This document shows, piece after piece, positions 7,964-22,978 of a stretch of DNA of 47,029 bases (within the stretch, counting starts at the first letter, position 1; the number at the start of each line of letters is the position of its first letter). The notes beneath the pieces were generated by a model. That model saw only the letters and a program-made list of their open reading frames with translations, ran no database searches and was not told the origin of the DNA. The translations under genes and the position numbers were made by a program. Origin of the DNA: Albidovulum sp. (GTDB lineage Bacteria; Pseudomonadota; Alphaproteobacteria; Rhodobacterales; Rhodobacteraceae); assembly GCA_030837825.1 (NCBI GenBank), contig JAUQYB010000062.1, positions 1 to 47,029 on the forward strand, read 5' to 3'.

Positions 7964-8575
7964 ATGCGTATTTCCAGGATCTGCATCCTGGCCGCCGGAT
8001 TGGCGGCCGGCATGGATGCCGGAACGGCGGAGGCCGAGGGGCTGACACTGTCGCGATCGCCGTCGTCGTCTTCGCGCCTGGCGATGTTCCACAAGCAGAC
8101 CTCCGTGCTCGACACCCGTGCCGCCACGCAATACTCGGCCTCGGTCCGGCTCACGCCGCATGGCAAGGCCGGCACCGCCGCCGCGGCGCTGCCCTCCTAT
8201 TCAGGCCGCTATCGTGGCCTCTACCTCGACGCGGCGCGCGAGGCAGCACGGCGCCACGGCGTGCCCGAGGACCTGTTCCTGCGCCTTGTCCAGCAGGAAT
8301 CGGGCTGGAACCCCAACGCGACCTCCCACAAGGGAGCCACGGGGCTCGCGCAACTGATGCCGGCCACCGCCCGGCGGCTCGGCGTCAATGCGACCGACCC
8401 GCACGACAACCTCGACGGCGGCGCGCGCTACCTCAGGATGATGTATGACCGCTTCGGCGACTGGAAGCTGGCGCTGGCGGCCTACAACGCCGGCCCCGAG
8501 GCGGTGCAGAAGCACGGCGGCATCCCGCCCTACCGCGAGACCACCGGCTACGTCCGCGCCGTCTACGGCAGTTGA
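7964..8575 (+). CDS. lytic transglycosylase (SLT family)
   Basis: This is a 203-residue exported murein hydrolase. It starts with a signal peptide (residues 1-24, ending GTAEA), then a Ser-rich spacer to about 80. The SLT domain follows: Glu112 in [14 protein letters not shown] is the expected catalytic residue, followed by [18 protein letters not shown], the [13 protein letters not shown] motif and [13 protein letters not shown]. These enzymes cleave MurNAc-GlcNAc bonds in peptidoglycan with formation of anhydro-MurNAc. The small size suggests a soluble periplasmic enzyme used for local wall opening. It converges with the downstream monooxygenase-fold gene and overlaps its end by 13 bases. 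Confidence 0.9.
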   Translation: MRISRICILAAGLAAGMDAGTAEAEGLTLSRSPSSSSRLAMFHKQTSVLDTRAATQYSASVRLTPHGKAGTAAAALPSYSGRYRGLYLDAAREAARRHGVPEDLFLRLVQQESGWNPNATSHKGATGLAQLMPATARRLGVNATDPHDNLDGGARYLRMMYDRFGDWKLALAAYNAGPEAVQKHGGIPPYRETTGYVRAVYGS

Positions 8576-8919
8576 TCGCCGGGGGGCTGGCTCCCGTCCT
8601 CGCCCTCTGCGCGGATCACGTAGTCGCGCGGGATGCCCTTCGTCGCGCGTGCCCAGACCGTCGTGGCCGCGCGGGCCTGATGCGCCTCGAAGGCCGCCCG
8701 GTCGCGGAAGCATTCGCTTACCGCGAAGCGGCAGGGATCGGCCTGCGAGCGCCAGACCTCGAACCTGAGGCACCCGGCCTCGGCGCGGCTGAGCCGCGTG
8801 TGTTCGGGCAAGAGTGCCGCGACACGGTCGGCCTCCTCGAGCGTGCGGCAGACCAGAAATCCGCTCAGCGTCAGGCGCGGGCCGGGGCGCCGCTGACGGT
8901 CAGGCCCGGTCGCGGACAT
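8563..8919 (-). CDS. antibiotic biosynthesis monooxygenase-fold (ABM) protein
   Basis: The 118-residue protein has the small ferredoxin-like ABM fold: a first strand [18 protein letters not shown], then [40 protein letters not shown], the strand and helix pattern typical of the family. ABM proteins include quinol-type monooxygenases without cofactor and many of unknown role, so no substrate can be given. I start at the ATG at 8919, giving a 20-base overlap with the upstream NYN gene; the first 15 or so residues ([13 protein letters not shown]) look unstructured, and no clear Shine-Dalgarno is present, so translation may be coupled. It overlaps the end of the convergent transglycosylase gene. 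Confidence 0.75.
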   Translation of the reverse strand: MSATGPDRQRRPGPRLTLSGFLVCRTLEEADRVAALLPEHTRLSRAEAGCLRFEVWRSQADPCRFAVSECFRDRAAFEAHQARAATTVWARATKGIPRDYVIRAEGEDGSQPPGDQLP

Positions 8920-9648
8920 AGAGGTTGCCGTTCGGCCCCTTGACCACCTCGAAGGGCGCGAGCTTGCGCAGGAGGTCCGACAGTTTCGCGCTGCCGTAGG
9001 TGCGGGAATCGAAGTCGGGGTGAAGCTGGACAAGGGCCTGGCCGAGCTGGCCGAGCGAATAGTCGTTCTGGTCGGGGTCGATCCGGCGCATCGCCTCGCG
9101 CACCAGGGGCACGGCGCGCGTCGGATTTTCCTTGGCTGGCGCGGCGGGCTCGGCGCCGGCGGCCGGACCCGCAGCGGCTGGGGCCTGTGTGGTGTCGCCC
9201 GGGGCCTGGCCGACGATGTTCTCGATCCGGATGAAGCGGTTGCAGACGTTGCGCAGTGCCTCGGGCGTGCGCGCCTCGCCGATACCGAAGACCTCGCGCC
9301 CGTCCTCGCGGATGCGGCTGGCCAGCCGGGTGAAGTCGCTGTCGGAGGAGACCAGCACGAAGGCGTCGAACCGGCCGCCGTGCAGGATGTCCATCGCGTC
9401 GATCACCAGGCCGATGTCGCTGGCGTTCTTGCCCCTGGTGTTGGCCGACTGCTGGTGCATGACGAGGCCGAGGTCGCGCGCCTTCTTCTTCCAGTTGGAA
9501 AGCGCCGCACTCGACCAGTCGCCGTAGACCCGCCTGAGCCCCGGCTCGCCGAGCGTCGCGATCTCGGCGAGGATCGCCTCGGCATGGGCGGCCGAGACGT
9601 TGTCGGCGTCGATCAGGACGGCGAGCAGGCGGGTGTCCTCCCGCGCCA

Positions 9649-9649
<1 letters not shown>
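8900..9649 (-). CDS. NYN (PIN-like) ribonuclease-type protein with OST-HTH/LOTUS domain
   Basis: The 249-residue protein has an N-terminal NYN domain (about 8-140) of the LabA/DUF88 type. It has the acidic pocket expected of a PIN-like nuclease: Asp14 in LIDADNVS, Asp78 in GKNASDIGLVIDAMD and Asp103/Asp105 in VSSDSDF. A Pro/Ala-rich linker (about 148-175) leads to a C-terminal OST-HTH/LOTUS domain (VREAMRRIDPDQNDYSLGQLG to [12 protein letters not shown]), a proposed RNA-binding module. A role in RNA cleavage or turnover is inferred; no substrate is known to me. The ATG overlaps the stop of the formaldehyde dehydrogenase gene by one base (TGATG), so the two are translationally coupled. Confidence 0.85.
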
Positions 9650-10776
<1,127 letters not shown>

Positions 10777-10906
10777 GATGATCCTCCGTAACGTCTGCGG
10801 CGTCACTCTGCACCGCGAGGGGGGCGCTTCGCCAGCCCAAAAGCGGCACAAAACGGCCGGCCCGCGCCGGGGACGCCGGAGAGGCCGGAGAGCGCCGCCG
10901 GTCCGC

Positions 10907-13297
<2,391 letters not shown>

Positions 13298-13380
13298 CCA
13301 CCTCCTCGGCCGGTCTTGCCACAGGATCGCGGATTGCGCGGCCCTGGCCGTTGATCTTGGTCAAGCCGGCACCCGCCGGG

Positions 13381-15380
<2,000 letters not shown>

Positions 15381-15381
15381 C

Positions 15382-16632
15382 TCAGCGCGCCTCGGTCTGG
15401 TCGGTGACGACCGCATCGCCCTCGGCAATCTCTCCTCCGGTGACGACGGTGTGCCTGCCGTCGCTGGCCCCGGTCTCGACGGGCACTTCCACGGGGCTGC
15501 CGCCCCGCAGCACCCAGACGGCGTGGCCGGTCGCGGTGGCCGGAGTTTCTGCGCCCGGCCGGCGCGGCATGATCAGGCCGATAAGCCCGCCGCCGTTGCC
15601 GCCCTCGTCCTCGGCCACCTGAGGCGGCGCATAGCGCAGCGCCGCGTTCGGCACCTGGAGCGCGTCGGCGATTTCGGCCACCGTGATCGTGGCGGTCGCG
15701 GTCATGCCGGGGCGGAGCGCCAGGTCGGCGTTGTCGACGGCCAGGATCGCCTTGTAGGTGACCACGCCCTCGGTCGCCTCGGGCGCGAAGCGCACCTCGG
15801 TGATTGTCGCGCCGAAGGCGCGGCCGGGATAGGCGTCGACGGTGAAGCGCGCCGGATTGGCGACCTCGACCTTGCCGATGTCGGCCTCGTCGACGTCGAC
15901 CCTGAGCTCCATCGCCGCGAGGTCCTCGGCGATGGTGAAGAGCGTCGGCGCATTGAGCGAGGAGGCGACGATCTTGCCGGGATCGGCGGCGCGGTCGAGC
16001 ACCACGCCGGTGATCGGCGAGCGGATCAGCGTCTTGTCCAGATCGGAACGGACCGAGGAGGCGGCCGCCTCGGCGAGCGTCACGTCGGCCCGCGCGATCT
16101 CGAGCGCGGCCTTCGCGCCCTTGTATGTGGCCTCGTAGCCGATGAAGTCGAGCCGCGAGGTCGTGCCGAGCCGGTCGAGCCGGCCGCGCGCCTCGTAGTT
16201 CGACTGCGCCTGATCGAGGCTCGCCTGCGCCTGGTCGACGCGGGCCCTGGCGGCGACGAGGGCTGCTTCGGAATTGGCGACCTGGGCACGGAGCTTGGTG
16301 TCGTCGAGCCGGGCGAGGACATCGCCCGCCGCGACCCGGTCGTTGTAATCGGCCTCGACCGAGACGAGCGTGCCGGACAGTTCCGACGAAACCTCGACCT
16401 GCCGGGTCGGCTGCACCGTGCCGGTGGCGACGACAGTCACCGTCAGGGCCCCGCGGGTGACCGGTTCGGTGACATAGGCCGGGCCTGCGGTGCCGCTGCC
16501 GCCAAGCCACCACCAGAGCGTGCCGCCGGCGAGCACAGCCAAGACGAGCGCTGCGGCGAACCAGCGCCCGGTATGACGCCGCCTGGCCTCGCGGTCGAGA
16601 AGGGCAGAGAGATCCTCGGTCTGATGGGTCAT
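15382..16632 (-). CDS. MacA-type periplasmic adaptor (membrane fusion protein)
   Basis: The 416-residue adaptor has a cytoplasmic N-terminus, one membrane anchor at about 24-44 ([21 protein letters not shown]), a lipoyl/beta-barrel half ([46 protein letters not shown]), a long helical hairpin (about 110-190, [31 protein letters not shown]), and the returning beta-barrel and membrane-proximal domains. It bridges the inner-membrane exporter to an outer-membrane channel. It is first in the tripartite operon adaptor-ATPase-permease, with 1-base and 4-base junctions. No outer-membrane TolC-like gene is present in the window. Confidence 0.93.
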   Translation of the reverse strand: MTHQTEDLSALLDREARRRHTGRWFAAALVLAVLAGGTLWWWLGGSGTAGPAYVTEPVTRGALTVTVVATGTVQPTRQVEVSSELSGTLVSVEADYNDRVAAGDVLARLDDTKLRAQVANSEAALVAARARVDQAQASLDQAQSNYEARGRLDRLGTTSRLDFIGYEATYKGAKAALEIARADVTLAEAAASSVRSDLDKTLIRSPITGVVLDRAADPGKIVASSLNAPTLFTIAEDLAAMELRVDVDEADIGKVEVANPARFTVDAYPGRAFGATITEVRFAPEATEGVVTYKAILAVDNADLALRPGMTATATITVAEIADALQVPNAALRYAPPQVAEDEGGNGGGLIGLIMPRRPGAETPATATGHAVWVLRGGSPVEVPVETGASDGRHTVVTGGEIAEGDAVVTDQTEAR

Positions 16633-16755
16633 GCGCCCCGGTTCCTTCCTGTGATCGGTTCTCCTTGGACCAGGCGAGCCCCGCGGTCCTTGACACGGAT
16701 CACGCTGCCGGTTCCGTCGCCGGACGGGAACGTGGCCCGAAAGGGCCGGGGACCG

Positions 16756-18255
16756 TCACCACGACCGGGCGCCCACCGCGACGCCCGCGCCCGTCACCAT
16801 CGTGCGGGCAAAGCGGCCGCCCGCATGGCGCATCCGGTGGTCGAGCATGGCGCGCGTCATCTCCAGAAGCGCCGGTTGCGCGGCCGGATCGCCGGCGATG
16901 TCGCGCATTTCGCCCGCGTCGGCATGATCGAAGAGCAGGGGCGGCAGGCCGCCGTTGAAATGCACCAGCGTGTGGCGGGCCCCGCGCAGGATGGCGAGGT
17001 TCGCCTCCTCCGCCTGAAGGCCGAGCGCAAGCTGCACGGCGGTCGGCGCGACCGGGTCGCCGAAGTCGAGTTCCGAAAAGGTGTATCGGCGCCATGCCTT
17101 TGGCGTCCCGCCGTGCAGGAAGGGTTTCAGGCTCCAGCCGTCCATCGTTTCGGGAACCGCGAGCCCGAGGCAGTCGAGGATCGTCGGCGTCACGTCAACC
17201 GCCTCGGTCGGCAGATCGACCGCCGCCCCCCGCGCCGGAGCGCCCGGGTCGCGGATGACGAGCGGGATGTGCCAGGCCGCATCGTAGAAGGTCGATTTCC
17301 CCCAGGCATGGTGGTCGCCGAGCATCTCGCCGTGGTCGGCGGTGACGACGATCAGGGTGCGGTCGTAGAGGCCGCGGCCCTTCAGGTCGGCGATGATCCG
17401 GCCGAGGTGATGGTCGACTTCGGCGGCGAGCCCGAGGTAGAGCGCCCGGAGCATCCGCACGTTTTCGTCGCTGGGCGCGAGATCGGGGAAGCCCTCGACC
17501 GTGCCGGTGATCGGGCGTGCCGCGCAGGCGGGCGCGATGAACGGATGGCGGACCTCCCCGCCGCGCACCGGCAGGGGCAGGGTGGTGGGATCATGGAGGC
17601 GGTTCCAGGGCGCCGGCGCGACGAGGGGCGGATGCGGCCGGAGGTAGGTCAGGTGCACGAACCAGCCCTCGGGCCGCACCCGGATCTCGCCCAGCGTCCG
17701 GTCGGTGAGGAAGGCGGTGTCGCTGTCCTCGGCACGGTAAAAGGCGGGGTCGTCGGGGCGGGGGCCGGCGGGGCGGTAGATCGCCGGGTAGGGCGGCACC
17801 GCGTAGCCCTTCGCCGCCAGATGCGCCCGCCAGGGCCAGCTTTCCTCCAGCCGCATCTCGCAGGCCTCGACGAAGCCGGGCATCACCTGTTCGTAGCTTC
17901 GCAGCATCGGATCGCCCGGCGGCAGGTCGCGCGGGTCGCGGGTCGTGTCGGTATAGCCGAATAGCAGCGGCAGCCAGCCCGCCTTGCGCACCTCGGTGGC
18001 GAGGTTCGGCAGGTCGCCCGGCAGCGGCGTGCCGTTGCGGGTAGAGCGGTGGTTCATCCCATATTGCCCGGTCAGGATCGAGGCGCGCGACGGCCCGCAG
18101 GGATTGGCGACCGAGAAATGGCGTCGGAAGGTCACGCCATCGGCCATCAGCGCGCGAAGGTTCGGCAGCGCGGCGTGCTCCGCCAGCCCGCCGAACAGGC
18201 AATCGGCGCGCAACTGGTCGATGATCACGAACAACACGTTCCGCGGGGCGGCCAT
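16756..18255 (-). CDS. alkaline phosphatase superfamily hydrolase, phosphonate monoester hydrolase/sulfatase type
   Basis: The 499-residue enzyme has the sulfatase fold. Asp13 in FVIIDQLRAD is an expected metal ligand. The C-x-P-x-R formylglycine motif is present as Cys53 in NPCGPSRASILTGQYGMNHRS, to be oxidised by a formylglycine-generating enzyme. The second metal site is in TADHGEMLGDHHAWGKSTFYD. The GQYGMNHRSTRNGTPL stretch, the GYTDTTRDPRD stretch and LTYLRPHPPLVAPAPWN follow the pattern I know from phosphonate monoester hydrolases rather than choline sulfatases, but the substrate could be a sulfate, phosphate or phosphonate ester. There is no signal peptide. The ATG at 18255 has a GGAGG. 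It lies 56 bases after the amidohydrolase, likely in one operon with it. Confidence 0.8.
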   Translation of the reverse strand: MAAPRNVLFVIIDQLRADCLFGGLAEHAALPNLRALMADGVTFRRHFSVANPCGPSRASILTGQYGMNHRSTRNGTPLPGDLPNLATEVRKAGWLPLLFGYTDTTRDPRDLPPGDPMLRSYEQVMPGFVEACEMRLEESWPWRAHLAAKGYAVPPYPAIYRPAGPRPDDPAFYRAEDSDTAFLTDRTLGEIRVRPEGWFVHLTYLRPHPPLVAPAPWNRLHDPTTLPLPVRGGEVRHPFIAPACAARPITGTVEGFPDLAPSDENVRMLRALYLGLAAEVDHHLGRIIADLKGRGLYDRTLIVVTADHGEMLGDHHAWGKSTFYDAAWHIPLVIRDPGAPARGAAVDLPTEAVDVTPTILDCLGLAVPETMDGWSLKPFLHGGTPKAWRRYTFSELDFGDPVAPTAVQLALGLQAEEANLAILRGARHTLVHFNGGLPPLLFDHADAGEMRDIAGDPAAQPALLEMTRAMLDHRMRHAGGRFARTMVTGAGVAVGARSW

Positions 18256-18311
18256 GAGAGTCCTCCGGTTGCCCCGAGCAAACAGGAGCCGCCCCCGGCG
18301 TGCAAGCGCCG

Positions 18312-19931
18312 TCAGGCTGCGTGCACCTCGCGCCCCGCCAGGAGCGTCAGCATCACCCGGGTGTCGCCGATGTCGTAGGGGTTGCAGGCGTAGATGTCGC
18401 GGTCCAGAAGGATCAGGTCGGCCCATTTGCCGACCGACAGCGACCCGGTCTCGTGCCCCCGCCAGCCGGCGATGGCGGCGTTGACCGTGTAGCCCTCGAC
18501 GCATTCGGCGAGCGTCAGCCGCTCCTCGGGGAAGAAGGCCGCGTGCGTGCCCTCCTTGCGCGGCGGCTGGCGGGTGATCGCGGTCTCGATGATCTCGAAC
18601 GGGTTGAGGGTGGAGACGGTCCAGTCGCTGGAAAGCGCCAGCATCGCGCCGGCGTCGCGAAGCGAGCGGAAGGCGTAGATCCAGCGGGCGCGCTCGGGGC
18701 CGACCATCGGCACCGCGACCTCGGTGACCGAAGGCTCGGCGCGGGCCCAGAGCGGCTGGATGTTGGCGACGGCGCCGAGCGCGGCGAAGCGGGGCAGGTC
18801 GGCAGGGTCGACGCACTGGACATGGGCGATCTGGTGCCAGGCCGGCCAGAAGCCGTTGGCCGCCCGCGCCGCGGCGATCCCGTCGAGCGCCGCGCGCACG
18901 GCGAGGTCGCCGATCGCGTGGGCGTGGATCTGGAAGCGGGCTGCGTCGAAGGCCACGAAGAGGTCGTTGATCTGGTCCGGGGTGAACATCAGCGCCGCGT
19001 TGCCGCCGGCCGCGTCGGCATAGGGCGCGATCATCGCCGCGGTGCGGTTTTCCAGCACCCCGTCGAGAAAGAACTTGGCCGAATGGACGGAGAACATCGG
19101 CGAGGCAGAAGCGCGCCGCAGCCGCTCCACCCGCGCGACGGCGCCCGCGGTGGTCTCCGACGGGTCGATCCGCGCGGTGGCGAGGATGCGCGCGGTCAGC
19201 GCGCCCGCCTCTGCCAGCCGGCGGTAGACGCGGACGTGACGCTCCTCGACCGAGGCGTCGAGCAGCCCGGTCAGGCCGTGCGCGTTGGCATGGGCCTGGG
19301 CGAGGCGGACGCCGTCGGCATAATCGTCGTCGGTGGGCGCGGGCCGCCGTTCGTCGACCCAGGCGGTCGCGCGTTCGTAGAGAAGACCTGTGGGCGCGCC
19401 GCCCGCGTCCCTCACGAAATGGCCATTCTCGGGATCGGGGGTGGCGGCGGTCAGCCCGACGCGGGCGATGGCGGCCGAGTTGATGCAGCCGTTGTGGCCA
19501 TCCGAGGCCATGATCATGCAGGGACGGTCGGGGACGGCGGCATCCAGAACCTGCCGGTTGAGGTTGTGGTCGCCGAAGATGCCCGAATAGTAGAAGCCGC
19601 CCAGGACCCAGTCGCGGCTATGGGTGGCGGCGAAGCCACCGAGCGTCGCCTGCAACTCCGCCACCGTGCGGGCGGCCGAGAGATCGGCGCTTTCGGCGCT
19701 GTGCTGGCCGCCGTCCTGGACATGGAGGTGGGTGTCGTGGAACCCCGGCAGCGCCAGCCGCCCGCCGGCGTCGATCACCCGGGTGCCGGGACCGGCGAGG
19801 GCCTGGATCTCGCCGTCGGACCCCAGCGCCGCCACCCGGCCGCCCCGGACGGCGAGCGCCCCGACGCGGGGGAAATGCGGGTCCATCGTGCGGATGTCGG
19901 CATTGACGAGGATCAGGTCAGGCGGGGTCAT
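18312..19931 (-). CDS. YtcJ-type amidohydrolase
   Basis: This 539-residue metal-dependent hydrolase has the N-terminal beta-sandwich (ILVNADIRTMD), the metal-binding HDTHLHV motif, further His ligands in IHAHAIGDLAVR and a HVQCVDPADL segment, and a C-terminal closure GSLSVGKWADLILLDRDIY typical of the amidohydrolase_3/YtcJ group. Such enzymes deacylate or hydrolyse C-N bonds of varied small molecules; the substrate is unknown. No signal peptide is seen, so it should be cytoplasmic. It lies between the TetR/BetI-like gene (112 bases upstream) and the hydrolase (56 bases downstream), all on the minus strand, which suggests a regulator-enzyme-enzyme unit. Confidence 0.88.
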   Translation of the reverse strand: MTPPDLILVNADIRTMDPHFPRVGALAVRGGRVAALGSDGEIQALAGPGTRVIDAGGRLALPGFHDTHLHVQDGGQHSAESADLSAARTVAELQATLGGFAATHSRDWVLGGFYYSGIFGDHNLNRQVLDAAVPDRPCMIMASDGHNGCINSAAIARVGLTAATPDPENGHFVRDAGGAPTGLLYERATAWVDERRPAPTDDDYADGVRLAQAHANAHGLTGLLDASVEERHVRVYRRLAEAGALTARILATARIDPSETTAGAVARVERLRRASASPMFSVHSAKFFLDGVLENRTAAMIAPYADAAGGNAALMFTPDQINDLFVAFDAARFQIHAHAIGDLAVRAALDGIAAARAANGFWPAWHQIAHVQCVDPADLPRFAALGAVANIQPLWARAEPSVTEVAVPMVGPERARWIYAFRSLRDAGAMLALSSDWTVSTLNPFEIIETAITRQPPRKEGTHAAFFPEERLTLAECVEGYTVNAAIAGWRGHETGSLSVGKWADLILLDRDIYACNPYDIGDTRVMLTLLAGREVHAA

Positions 19932-20043
19932 GGCGGGCTCCGGTTGCGGGCCCGTTGCAGGGCCCGGGCGCGGCCATGCTAGCCGCGCCCCGGCAGGTTG
20001 CGGAAGACCCGTTCCGCCGCCCGGGGGGGCGCCGGGGGGCGGC

Positions 20044-20676
20044 TCAGCCGAAATGCCGGGGGAAGAAGGCGCGGGCCAGGTGCATCACCACCCCGCGCGC
20101 CGCGTCGCGGTCGAACCGGTCGGGGTAGAGGTGGAAGTCGTTCCAGAGCCCTTCCAGCACCGCCATGAACCCCGTCGCCGCAAGGTCGGGGTCGACCGAA
20201 GGGTAGGGGCCTTCGTCGCGAAGCTCGGCGCAGATCCCGGTGAAGGCGGCCTTCAGCCTTGCGTCGCGGCTGTCGATGAAAGGCATGTAGGCGGGCGAGA
20301 CCTGCGCCTCGCCCCGGAAGGCCATCCAGACCGCCATCATCCGGCGGTTGAGGACGGAGGGGTCGAAATCGGCGGCGACGAGCGCGCGGAGCCGGTCCTC
20401 CGGCCGCGGGCCCGCCGCCGCCATCGCCGCCTGCCAATGGGCCACGTAGTCGTCGGAATAGTGCCGCACGACCTCCACCAGGAGATTGGCCTTGCTCTGG
20501 AAATGCAGGTTGACCATGCCGCGCGAGAGCCCTGCGCGCTCGAGGATGCGGCTGACCGAGACATTGGGCAGGCCGTGCTCGACAATGGCGTCGGCGGTGG
20601 CCTCGATCAACGCCAGGCGGTGGCGTTCCTTCGTCAGGTCGCGGGCCTTGCGTGGTGCGGCCTCCGTTGCTGCCAT
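20044..20676 (-). CDS. TetR-family regulator, BetI-like C-terminal domain
   Basis: The 210-residue regulator has an N-terminal TetR helix-turn-helix (about 18-65: [44 protein letters not shown]). Its C-terminal domain resembles the BetI/TetR_C_6 group ([32 protein letters not shown]). BetI-type regulators often answer to choline, betaine or related amines, but ligand specificity cannot be read here. I start at the ATG at 20676, 8 bases after GGGAGG; a longer frame to 21021 runs back through the divergent gene. It faces the aminotransferase gene across a 160-base region that carries a palindrome in a promoter, the natural operator for this protein. Confidence 0.88.
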   Translation of the reverse strand: MAATEAAPRKARDLTKERHRLALIEATADAIVEHGLPNVSVSRILERAGLSRGMVNLHFQSKANLLVEVVRHYSDDYVAHWQAAMAAAGPRPEDRLRALVAADFDPSVLNRRMMAVWMAFRGEAQVSPAYMPFIDSRDARLKAAFTGICAELRDEGPYPSVDPDLAATGFMAVLEGLWNDFHLYPDRFDRDAARGVVMHLARAFFPRHFG

Positions 20677-20764
20677 TGCCGTGCCTCCCCTCGCGTCGCT
20701 GCCTGAGCGGTTGGACAGGAGTCGCGCAGACCGGCGGGAAAGACAAGGGTCGGGGCTCCGCGGT

Positions 20765-20793
20765 TTGACATTGAATGAACGTTCGTTCATATC
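20765..20793 (+). promoter_or_regulatory. sigma70-type promoter for the aminotransferase gene
   Basis: TTGACA (20765-20770) is a perfect -35. The best -10 options are CATATC (20788-20793, 17-base spacer) or TCATAT (20787-20792, 16-base spacer). The palindrome at 20775-20790 fills the spacer, so a bound repressor would block polymerase. The gene start lies about 45 bases downstream of the -10. Confidence 0.6.
20775..20790. promoter_or_regulatory. palindromic operator ATGAACG-TT-CGTTCAT
   Basis: Two perfect 7-bp half-sites ATGAACG and CGTTCAT are separated by two bases. This size and symmetry are typical of TetR-family operators. It sits between the -35 and -10 of the aminotransferase promoter and in the region shared with the divergent TetR gene, so it could control both directions. 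Confidence 0.7.
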
Positions 20794-20836
20794 TGTGATG
20801 CCGGACCGCGCGACGAACCGGAAGGGAAGGTGTGTG

Positions 20837-22237
20837 ATGACGACCACGGACAGGGACAGGAACCTCGACCGGCTGCGCGCCTGGGACGGGCGCCACACGC
20901 TCCACCCCTGGGAGGCGATGGAGGTGCACGGCACCTCCGACCGCACCTTCCTCGAGGGCGCCTCCGGCATCCATGTCACCGACACCGAGGGGCGGCGGCT
21001 GATCGACGGACCGGGCGGCATGTGGTGCGTCCAGATCGGCTACGGCCGCGAGGAGATGGCACGGGCGATCGCCGAACAGGTGGTCAGGATGCCGTATTTC
21101 TCGCCCTTCTCGATGGGCAATGCGGCGGCGGCGGAACTGGCCGCGAAGATCGCCGAACGCACGCCGGGCGATCTCAACACCGTGTTCTTCACCACCGGCG
21201 GCTCGACCGCGGTGGACAGCGCGCTGCGCTTCGTCCAGTTCCGCAACAACCTGCTCGGCCGGCCGGAGAAGAAGATCGTCCTCTCGCGCGCCAACGCCTA
21301 TCACGGCTCGACCTATCTCGCCGCCAGCGTCTCGGGCAAGGGACGCGACCGCTACTGGTTCGACCAGGCCGAGGCGCTGGTGCATTTCCTGCCCGACGTG
21401 AACCCCTACCGGCGGCCCGGGGGGATGGAGGTCGCGGCCTTCTGCGACGAGAAGGTGGCCGATCTGGAACGCGCGATCCTGACGCTCGGCCCCGACCGGG
21501 TCGCGGCCTTCATCGCCGAGCCGATCCTCGCCTCGGGCGGCGTGATCGTGCCGCCCGAGGGCTATCACCGCCGCTGCCTCGAGGTCTGCCGCCGGCACGA
21601 CGTGCTCTACATCTCCGACGAGGTGGTGACGGCGTTCGGCCGGCTGGGCCACTGGTTCGCCTCCGAAGAGGTGTTCGGCATCACGCCGGACATCATCACC
21701 TGCGCCAAGGGCATGACCTCGGGCTATGTGCCGATGGGGGCCTGCATCCTCTCCGACCGGCTGGTGGCCGAAGTGTCGGGGGCCGAGGCCAGGGGGGCCA
21801 CCTTCTCGAACGGCTTCACCTATTCCGGCCATCCGGTCGCCGCCGCGGCGGCGCTGAAGAATATCGAGATCATCGAGCGCGAGGGGCTGCTGGAGCATGT
21901 CCGCCGCATCGCCCCGCATTTCCAGGAACGCCTGCGCGCGCTGGCCGACCTGCCGATCGTCGGCGACGTGCGCGGCATGGGGCTGATGGGCTGCGTCGAA
22001 TGCGTCGCCGACCGGGTGAGCCGCAACCCGCTGGCGCTCGACACCGAGGTCGGCGCCCGGATCGACGCGCATTGCCAGGAGCTTGGGCTGATCGTCCGGC
22101 CGATCATCAACATGTGCGTCTTCTCGCCGCCGCTGATCATCACCGAGGGCCAGATCGACCGGATGTTCGACATTCTCGCCGAGGGCATCCGCCGGGCCAG
22201 CGACGACCTCGCCCGCGAGGGCCTCTGGGCGGCGTGA
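20837..22237 (+). CDS. class III (omega-type) aminotransferase, PLP-dependent
   Basis: The 466-residue enzyme has the class III pattern: [12 protein letters not shown] near the start, the phosphate-binding [10 protein letters not shown] (121-130), YHGSTY (155-160), Asp261 ([15 protein letters not shown]) that pairs with the PLP ring nitrogen, and Lys291 ([16 protein letters not shown]) forming the Schiff base. C-terminal [17 protein letters not shown] completes the fold. Family members use taurine, beta-alanine, GABA, putrescine or other omega-amines with pyruvate; the amine here is not readable. The ATG at 20837 follows GAAGGGAAGG. It is alone on its transcript and ends at a terminator-like hairpin. 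Control by the divergent TetR protein is implied by the operator. Confidence 0.9.
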   Translation: MTTTDRDRNLDRLRAWDGRHTLHPWEAMEVHGTSDRTFLEGASGIHVTDTEGRRLIDGPGGMWCVQIGYGREEMARAIAEQVVRMPYFSPFSMGNAAAAELAAKIAERTPGDLNTVFFTTGGSTAVDSALRFVQFRNNLLGRPEKKIVLSRANAYHGSTYLAASVSGKGRDRYWFDQAEALVHFLPDVNPYRRPGGMEVAAFCDEKVADLERAILTLGPDRVAAFIAEPILASGGVIVPPEGYHRRCLEVCRRHDVLYISDEVVTAFGRLGHWFASEEVFGITPDIITCAKGMTSGYVPMGACILSDRLVAEVSGAEARGATFSNGFTYSGHPVAAAAALKNIEIIEREGLLEHVRRIAPHFQERLRALADLPIVGDVRGMGLMGCVECVADRVSRNPLALDTEVGARIDAHCQELGLIVRPIINMCVFSPPLIITEGQIDRMFDILAEGIRRASDDLAREGLWAA

Positions 22238-22248
22238 GGCGGCGGCCG

Positions 22249-22301
22249 CCGGGAGGGCGCCGCCCTCCCGGACCCTCCCGGGGTATTTCGGCAACGAAGA
22301 A
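22249..22301 (+). terminator. terminator-like element after the aminotransferase gene (dispersed family, copy 2)
   Basis: A perfect 10-bp stem with a 3-base loop (CCGGGAGGGC/GCCCTCCCGG, 22249-22271) is followed by CTCCCGGGGTATTT and then CGGCAACGAAGAA. It lies 11 bases after the aminotransferase stop in the sense direction and shares layout and downstream sequence with 6523-6574. The T-run is short, so termination may be only partly intrinsic. Confidence 0.65.
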
Positions 22302-22309
22302 GGAAAGGA

Positions 22310-22915
22310 TCAGATCCGGTCGGCCAGCCCCGGCAGCAGGAGCCGGAGATGGCCGAGCGCCACATCGCGCGCGCCCGTCCGGCCGAGGCGCTTGCCGTAG
22401 ATGTGCATCTGGAGCCAGAGCCCGTCGGTCGTGGCGTCGATCGCATCGGCCAGAAGCGCGGGACCGGGCGTGCCGTGGCGGGCGGCGAGTGCCTCGCAGG
22501 CGGCCACCATCGCGCGGTAGCGGGTGTCCTCGGCCGCCTCGCAGATCGCGCTGAAGATCGGCCGGGCGCCGGCCTCGCCCCAGAAGGCGAACCAGAGCGC
22601 GAGCTTCTTGCGGGTGCAGACGGCGGGGCTGAAATCGGCGGCGACGAGGCCGAGCACCCGGTCGAGCGGGTCGTCCTCGGCCAGCGCCGGCTCCCAGGCG
22701 GCGCGGTATTCGTCCGAGAGCCGGCGGAGCGTCTCGGCCAGAAGCCCCTCCTTGGTCTTGAAGTGGAAGACGAGGACGCCCTGCGACACGCCCGCACGTT
22801 TGGCCACGGTGGCGAGCGTGGTGCCGGAAATGCCGTGCGCCGCCACCGAATCGACCACCGCGTCGATGATCCGTGTCCGCGTGCGCCGGGAGGTGGGGGA
22901 AAGCTTCGTGTCCAT
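22310..22915 (-). CDS. TetR-family regulator, BetI-like
   Basis: The 201-residue regulator has a TetR DNA-binding domain (about 14-60: IIDAVVDSVAAHGISGTTLATVAKRAGVSQGVLVFHFKTKEGLL) and a BetI-like ligand domain (VLGLVAADFSPAVCTRKKLALWFAFWGEAGARPIFSAICEA). It is distantly similar to the other TetR protein at 20044-20676, with the same domain pair, but has a different recognition helix. It is transcribed away from the FAD-oxidoreductase operon; the gap of 139 bases holds the palindromes at 22979-23014. A ligand such as a quaternary amine is plausible by family and neighbours but unproven. Confidence 0.88.
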   Translation of the reverse strand: MDTKLSPTSRRTRTRIIDAVVDSVAAHGISGTTLATVAKRAGVSQGVLVFHFKTKEGLLAETLRRLSDEYRAAWEPALAEDDPLDRVLGLVAADFSPAVCTRKKLALWFAFWGEAGARPIFSAICEAAEDTRYRAMVAACEALAARHGTPGPALLADAIDATTDGLWLQMHIYGKRLGRTGARDVALGHLRLLLPGLADRI

Positions 22916-22978
22916 GTCTCGCTTCCGGCCTTTGCCCCGATGTAGTCCCCGGGGCGCGGCCTGTGAAGAAGAATCTGA

